Source of the DNA: Bostrychus sinensis
Lineage: Eukaryota; Chordata; Actinopteri; Gobiiformes; Eleotridae
Length of the DNA: 64,000 bases
Reading direction: 5' to 3'
NCBI GenBank assembly: GCA_020698575.1
Contig: CM036244.1
Location: 26,623,534-26,687,533 of the forward strand
Shown: piece by piece, positions 57,155-64,000 of the stretch
Layout of the letters: each line of letters opens with the position of its first letter
Position numbering within the stretch: position 1 is the first letter of the stretch
Notes under the pieces: generated by a model
The model's database searches: none
Seen by the model: the letters and a program-made list of their open reading frames with translations, nothing else
Told to the model about the DNA's origin: nothing
Translations under genes and position numbers: made by a program

Positions 57155-59214
57155 TCATTTTGACGTGGTCAAATGTGAGTCTGTTTGGTGGGTTCTGCAC
57201 CATTGGACGTAGTAGGAGACAATTGGACCTTGTTGTAGTCATTGAACATGAATTGAATTGAACATGTTCAATTTGTGTCAGACGTTGGCATCAAAGGAGC
57301 GCTCTGTGTTCTGTACTCCATTAACAATTTATTGTAACGCTCTTGATTGACAATATATAATACAGAACTTTTGTGCTAAGAGCTACATCTATGACACTTG
57401 TGTGCTACATACAGCTTGCCTTAGCTTGTAGCTTTGTGCAAACGAAACTATAACAACCTCCTTTTTAGACAAACAGCTGCAATAATCTAGTTTGTTATCC
57501 ATTAATGTGATAAGATACATTTAATGTAGCATGTATGATTATTATTTATTGATAAATACTTAAATGAAACACTTGATTGCTACAGAGTTTGTTTACAGAA
57601 GCCCATTGTCAGCAAAGTTTAGCCACTGTTGTCACCTGCTGTTATGGATAGCTACTACGTCTCACACATGAGCGGAGCCTACAAGCTGCTTCCTCATTGA
57701 TCTAGGTCGTAGTGGTGTTTGTAGCAACTTTTTGCGGGGACCAGGGGAGACGTGAGGTGTTAGAGCAGTGGCCCTGCCTCTTCTGATAGTGGTCGGGGGC
57801 TGTCTTGGCGTCAATCAGGCTTAAGGTCCCCCATACTGAACACCTCTGCATAAGCTCTTATTTGTCCTTGTTCTGGTCAGTGTGATGGTATATAAAATGT
57901 ATTATATATATTCTGTCCTGTTGAGTGTCTACAACAGTCCTACATTGAATACCAGAACTTATTTTATAGTCACATGAACTGTTTTATGGCTGTTCAAATT
58001 TACATTCCAAAGTAAGCACATCTGTATGTGATCCTAGGCCACATCTGGAAACATGTCTATTTGATGTGGAGAAGGGGTTTCTGTGTTTCTTGTTTGGTTT
58101 AAACTGCTGTGAACAAATTAACCTGGATCACTTTTAATCAAAAACATCACATTTTGTTGCAGTTGTCTTTTTGTATTGCCTCACGCTTGTGGGTAAATTT
58201 CCTCAAGATAGTGCCACTATTGATCTCATACTGTAGCTTCCTGTCCTGAATTCTGTGCCTGCTTGATTTTTGCTGACTTGTAGTTTATATAATGTCACTG
58301 TATCAGGTAAGTGCTGGTGTGGCATTCAATGCTGCTCTGCCCACAGCTTTGCAACAGGACAGACCATGTTGAATAATTAGAATTGATTCAGTTACAATAT
58401 AATTAATCAGACTCAAATCTCTACAATGTTTGCAAAAGAGGAAAGAACAACACAACATAAATGGAATAATAAACTGTGACTGTTTCTAATTAGAAAGTTG
58501 AAATAAGAATGTAAAAGTCAAAATATTTGTCTTTGGTGTTTTAACTTTATGAAAACCTTATCTTACCTCTATTATCATACCATGATGTAAATACTGTACA
58601 AGTAAGTGGCATAAGAACTTAAGGTAACACTTAAGACACTGTTATGCAGTAATGAATAATTCAGTTACCAAACCTTGACTCACACCTAGAATTTGGCATT
58701 GATGTGCCTAAGCTTTTTCCTCAATAATTTAACATTAATAGAAATGTATATTAATGTTTACAAATGTTGACATAGTGCTTGGTAAATTATTAATTTAGTG
58801 GTTACAAACCCTTAACTTTGCTCTATTGCGTAGATATTATAACCAAATTTAGGAATAAGATTTTTGTTGACATTTATCGATTTACACTGTGTAGGGCTTC
58901 TTGACCATAGACCTTGCATTGTGTTGTACAGTAGACAAGTGTTGACATAGTAGACATTTAAAGTAGTCCACTTTAATGAAGCCTCTAGACATGTACATAT
59001 ATAGTACACATGCACTGAATCTGTACTGGTGTCTTCAGTCACCCCTTAGCTCACTCTGGTATTGTGTAGCTGTGGCACAAACCAAGATGTGTCTGTGGTG
59101 TTGTTGTGTCTTGAGCTGCATTCATTCTGAAGAGTCCTGGAGAGTGTTGTGTGAGCCTATCTCTTTTCTTCTTTCTCTGCACAAGGGAAAACAAAGCCGT
59201 CCTCGCTGTTGAAA
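57155..59214. other. Unique non-coding DNA
   Basis: Two kilobases without supportable genes. 57640-57800 has more G+C and no identified repeat. Confidence 0.4.
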
Positions 59215-59345
59215 ACCCTGATTGCAGTCATTAGGATGCACGGGCGCTCCCGGTGTGACGGGGCCTCCCCTTGAGGCGATTCAGCTCACAAAGTGCCGCC
59301 GCTTGCCTGTTTTTAATAACAATCATCTAAAATGGCTGCAATTAG
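59215..59345. other. Candidate conserved non-coding element
   Basis: A G+C-rich block with 'gtgacggggcctccccttgagg' leads into 'ttaataacaatcatctaaaatggctgcaattagcccgc'. That stretch has homeodomain-type cores (ATCATCTAAAATGG, GCAATTAGC) and no repeat or ORF. This is the composition expected of a developmental enhancer core in vertebrates. It is an impression, not a match. Confidence 0.3.
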
Positions 59346-62300
59346 CCCGCAGCCACAAGGAGCAGGAGAGTAGAGCCGCGTGTGTGTGTGATGAGGGGGG
59401 TCTCAGACTGTAGCCCTGATTCACTGAACCTTCAGAATGTCAGCGTCTCTTTCACATGGAAAATTGAACAGGCCCTTTGTGTTCATCAATTATTAGCCAT
59501 GAAAGTTAAAAAGATCCATTGTGTATTTTTAATCAGACTTACATAGTGAACCTTTGAAGTAATTCTCAGTCTGGCCTGGGGCTAGAAGCAGAGGTGGCCT
59601 TTGTGCCCACCAAGTACTTCTTCTCAGCTCTGTGCGTGCAGCTCTGTACCATATTATTATTATTGTTAAACGCAGGGAAAGTAGTCACACTCACACTGTT
59701 ATTACTGTACTGACATAAACTGGAGTATGAGTATATAATCTTCAAGGCAGACATGATGTAGCCCAAAGACATGGAGAGCAAGTGAAATGTTATTGCTAAT
59801 TTCTGTGCAATTATTATTCCTTCTTCATCATTTTGCGCTCCCCCTCTGATCCTGATGTGTTGTCATGTAGCACCCCCCACAGGTCAAGAGTATGCTGACA
59901 GGCTGCTGCGGCTCACTGTGAGGCAAGGAAACAGCAACTGCACTGAATTAAATGCAGTCTGAGCACAAGTCACTCATAAAAAGGTAGCTGTGAGTTGTTC
60001 CATCTTGTGGGACAGAGAAGGAGAGTACAGCATACATGAGAGAGCTGTGCATTTTCTCCGATTCAGGCTTTGTGAGGGTGCTGCTGAATTATTTACCCCT
60101 GTTTAAAATATAGCTTTGGGGAGTTCCATCCAGCTCCAAGGAGCCACCACTCCACATGTCTACCCCGCCAATGTCTCAGTGGTCCATGATACTGTTGATG
60201 GTATCATGGAGCAAGTGGCTAAATATGCAATGTCTAAAGATTTTGAGTGAGATGTAATCCAGTGTTCATATTGGATGGTACCCCGGTCTGCTTGTTCTCC
60301 CTTTTCTTTGTTTAAACTAAGATGTGTGTAGTGTGCATTTACATTCTCTGAGCTATTTAATTATTTATACTGTACAAGTACCTGTAGCAGTTGTGGAAGT
60401 GTGATCCTGCCTGTTTGTGCTCTTTAAATGTGCACATGATCTTTGTAGCCTTACTATCAGGTGCTATAATGTTGGTGATTTTTTTTTTATCTGTGCTGCT
60501 CCAAAGTATCTCTGCAAACCTACTTGATTATGAAGTGTTGTTCACAAATAAGCTAGAAATTTGAACTTTTATAAATGATTTGATACTTATTTTTTACATT
60601 AGCGTAGTCAGAATTATTATACCAACGTAGTGACAGAAAATGTCAAGAGTCTCTAGTGATGTAGCTTTGGTGGAGAATCAGATTTTTCCATCAAACCCCA
60701 AAAGCTGCAGGCCCCAACTCCTGCAGAGCCTGCCTTTTCAATTGTGTTTCATTCATTTTTTGTGCTTTTATCAAAATTGCCACACTGATGTTTTCAGAAA
60801 TAATTTTCAGTGTTCCCTCAGGAAGGGAAAAGCTGCACTCTCTCTTTCTCTCTTTTACTTGTGCTCGACCAGGGCTGAGCACAAAAGGGAGACAAATGGC
60901 TTAGTATCAGCCATGATTTCCTGAATAGCCCAGTGGGAGCGCGGGGAGTCGGGTGCATGCGGCACATCGGCATGGCCCCAAACAGCAGCCATGCTGTGAG
61001 CGAGATGGCTTTTCTGTGTGTCAGTCTGACTGTGAGCCGCAGGTCTGCAAATGAAACAGGGAGGAGAGCTGCTGCCTGCACACATTCAGGGCCCTGTCGC
61101 CTTATTGGCCCTGTCTGGTGCTGTGGCGAGGCAGCATCAGATAAACAGACAAAGAGCTGCAGATAATTCGGCTGAAAATACAGTGGCTCTATTTCCTGCT
61201 GTTTGTGAATTCATCATGCCACACGCTGGGCCACTAGCGAGTTGTAAATGTATGCAGCTCATCTGATGTAGATGTGTAAACTCGAAGGATGGCTGTGCAG
61301 ACAGACTGTTTGCTTTGGGCTCTGTTTGCGGTTGCTGGTAGGGAGAAGCCCACACCATCGTCCATTGTTTTGCACATGAGCTGTACTGAGTTCACATTAC
61401 AATGCTGGTCCTTTAGCACTGGGCTCACCACTGCTGCTGGACTGACCTTGCCTTTTTGGGCAAGTTGTGCATTCAAGCCGGCAGGCCTGTTAGGCAGGCA
61501 GACGGTGTGGCAGACTGACTCCATCTCTGAGGCCCTGCTCCTGCTAGACCCTGTTTAACAGGCATCAGGCTAACACACTTAATACTGGGGGGGATAGAGT
61601 GGGCTTAGCTCTTAGCTCTCACTGCAACTGACATTGTATCAGTAGCCAGACAAGGCTGAACTGCAGCAGCCTTATTAGCCCTGTCTAGAGCAGCTAGTCC
61701 TCGCTCTGTGGTAAATGTTAAATGAGAGTTACTTTAAAATGAAAGAGGTGCATGCTTTTCCTGTTCAGTCATCTCCTGCTGCTTTTCCCACAGCTCACTG
61801 TGTGTGAGCAACAGAAGAGGAGCCACAAGCAGTAGGTGGAGCTCTTGTGTTGGATTTTGATGTTGGACTCAAGGTATATTCACCTGCTTGTGAAGGACAC
61901 AAAAGCCGTCTTTGTGTGTGCATGCAAAATGCACAAGTAGCATATAATAGGAGATTTAGAGGCTCAGTACACATCCACACTGACCCGGTGATAAACTCAT
62001 AATGCATGTTTTCATAGTCAAGCTAATTGACAGTGCTTGATGGTGGTACAACTCTGCCAACTGCCTCTGTTTGCATTGGACCCTATTTGAAATTCTAATT
62101 AGACTCTTATGTTTCACATGCTTTATTTACTGCTAAAGCCCTCACTCTTCCTTTCCTGACACACCTCTGTGAACTGGGAGAAATCTACTGACTCACCCCC
62201 ATCTGTATGTGTCCTCCCTGTGCAGTCTCTTCCAGCAGCACACAGCCCTCCATCTCTGTGGCCTGTCAGCATGCTTTTTCATTTGGCTTGTTGCTACAGG

Positions 62301-62579
62301 GGGCTCGACGCTGGCAGATTACAACTCGGCAGCCAGTCATTTTCGATTTATCATAGCCCCTCCCTTTGCGCCTCCTCTCTGTCAGCCCTTCACACACACT
62401 CATTCCATGCACACACAGCAATTCTCTCCTCTGCTCTCTCCTGCCTTCCTTATCTTCCTCCTTCCATCAGTGTGGAAAATTTAGCTTGCAAGCCCCTAAA
62501 ACAAAAAGGGGAGAAATATTGAAGCAGTGGAAGCATTTAAGTTAGAGAGGCAGCGAGGGCTGTATTATTACTTAGGCCT
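59346..62579. other. Unique non-coding DNA
   Basis: No repeat family is recognised, which is unusual for this window. Overlapping open frames at 60640-61560 and 62169-62522 occur on both strands without splice sites. Confidence 0.35.
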
Positions 62580-62720
62580 CTGTCAGTGGTGATGACCCAG
62601 GAGAGTGGAGAATATCGATCGCGTGTCACTCAAGGCATTCAGCAGATTGCATTGACAAAGCTTGTCGGGGACTTTAATAGCGAGGTTAGCAGCCTTGGCT
62701 GGGACCCAGGAGAAAAGTCT
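62580..62720. other. Candidate conserved non-coding element
   Basis: 'Gagaatatcgatcgcgtgtcactcaagg' and 'gcattgacaaagcttgtcggggactttaatagcgagg' have high complexity, several CpGs and homeodomain/SOX-like cores (ATTGACAAAG). No coding potential. Confidence 0.3.
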
Positions 62721-64000
62721 AACTGTGCCCTATTTCACGGTGGCTTTTAACCATTCCCTGGGTCCACAGAGCGGATTGATAACAGTAAGGAAGTAATTTT
62801 ACTCTCATAATTGCCTTCCTGTGGTTGACATTTGTGGCTTTCTGTGGCTGTAAAAGAATCTTTCCAAGACCATTAGGAGGAGGGCCTGCATTGCCTGGCT
62901 TATTTTTGGGACAGAAAATAGTATTGTGTATACTTAGATGTGGTACATTGAACAAAACAATGCTCAAGGTTTAAAAAGAGAGAAAAAATCAAAAGCGCCG
63001 TTCAAGTGTGATTTATGGGCTCAGGAAGTGCATTACTGGCCCAAGGAAACCCAGACCAAACACAAACACAGTAAGGGCATGCTTTTCAAAGAGGGTCAGA
63101 GTCAGTGATTTGACCGAGTACTTTGTTGATAGCTGCTGAAAACGCAAACTGGTCAAAAGAAATATACCACAATCTAAACATAGACTTGTGTGAGAAATAT
63201 GTGAGCCACACTACAGTCTTTAGGCTAGATCTATATAGGATTTAACATACCCAAATAGTATTTGTCATTACTATGAAAATCATAATGGCAGATGTGTAGA
63301 TGGTGTGAAAATGGGGTTCATAATAGATATTTCTGATAAAGACACTGACCTTGACCCAATAGCATGAGGCATGCAAACATAAATATTTCATATTATGGGT
63401 GTGTCTATGAGGTTTTATTATGAACATAACAGTACATGATGATTCTACGTGTCAGATTCTGTTATTGTTTCTCACCTTTGTCTTACCTCTGACTTATGTA
63501 GGTTGTGGTGTAGCACTGTGTCATTTTGCAAATGTGTGCATGGGTCTTCAAAAGGCTTTGGCTAAGCATTTTCCATCTTTTCTGCAGCAGCGGTGACATA
63601 GGCCGAGCCGTACAGCTATTCCTGTAACATAAAAAGCACTCTCCTAAACTGGAAGCGTTTGTCTATCATATTACCGCCACACATGAGCTGCACACAAGGC
63701 TTGACCCAGTGTTAAGTGTCTGCGCTAAATTTCATTGCCTCCATCTACTGGAAGGCCTGCCAATATACTGGCAGTGAATTCCTGGAGGAAAATAAATGGC
63801 AATAAAAAAGAGAAATGATAGCCCCTGCAAGCTGATAGGAGCCGGCTTTTTCTCTGCTGTCTTTTTTCCTCGCCGCTCTTTATTGAAGCTGCCCAGCCCA
63901 GGGAGCTGTGATTTGGCACACTGGCTGTGGCTGCAGTTGGACGGGTCTCTGAAAGCCAATACTCAGTAATGACTTAGTAGCACAGATTGTAGAGCTGGGG
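62721..64000. other. Unique non-coding DNA to the window edge
   Basis: 63570-63955 is a high-complexity block ('gcaataaaaaagagaaatgatagcc', 'gctgataggagccggc') that might be conserved. Minus-strand open frames there (64-75 codons) lack splice sites. Nothing else seen. Confidence 0.35.

Overview
The window reads as non-coding DNA from a teleost fish genome. It is AT-rich, has no long open reading frames, and is crowded with repeat types I know from teleosts: Tc1-like and hAT transposons, TTAA- and TA-flanked inverted-repeat elements, tRNA-derived SINEs, 3' tails of L2-like LINEs, CACTG...CAGTG elements and a TG microsatellite. Species and locus cannot be named from the sequence. The layout fits long introns or intergenic space of one large plus-strand gene, but that is inference.

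Host coding sequence is sparse. Three plus-strand segments look like exons. They are 12938-13096 (53 codons, phase 1-1), 21484-21693 (70 codons, phase 0-0, two lysine/arginine clusters, strong splice sites) and 39991-40038 (a possible alternative first coding exon beginning MIKSSWFYVK and ending on GTAAGT). I do not recognise the protein, and nothing proves that the three belong together. A fourth segment, 24886-25068, is a first-exon-like reading frame in CpG-rich DNA with an in-frame stop, so it is a relic.

Region by region: 0-10 kb holds a Tc1-like relic, a 0.9 kb fold-back element and the 3' end of a LINE ORF. 10-22 kb holds a hAT relic with a BED-finger remnant, a TA-flanked element with a pogo-like coding tail, a SINE inside a SINE, a 900 bp TTAA-flanked element and a second Tc1-like relic ending next to the 21.5 kb exon. 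22-46 kb holds a full SINE, minisatellite DNA, a 982 bp hAT element, a TTAA element nested in another repeat, and a 507 bp hAT MITE. A composite repeat with a tRNA-like module recurs at least eleven times between 2.5 and 41 kb.

The most unusual part is 46.5-55.5 kb. Two elements bounded by CACTGTAA-type ends each contain a chain of splice sites. The smaller (46511-48223) holds a three-exon model on the plus strand whose splice joins two short reading frames into one 64-residue ORF, followed by AATAAA. The larger (50284-55536) holds a five-exon chain on the minus strand. That chain is broken by a SINE in its first exon and by a hAT MITE whose target duplication copies a splice donor. A frame-broken LINE reverse transcriptase follows at 55.6-57.2 kb. 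From 57.2 to 64 kb the DNA is mostly unique, with a few GC-richer blocks that may be conserved non-coding elements.
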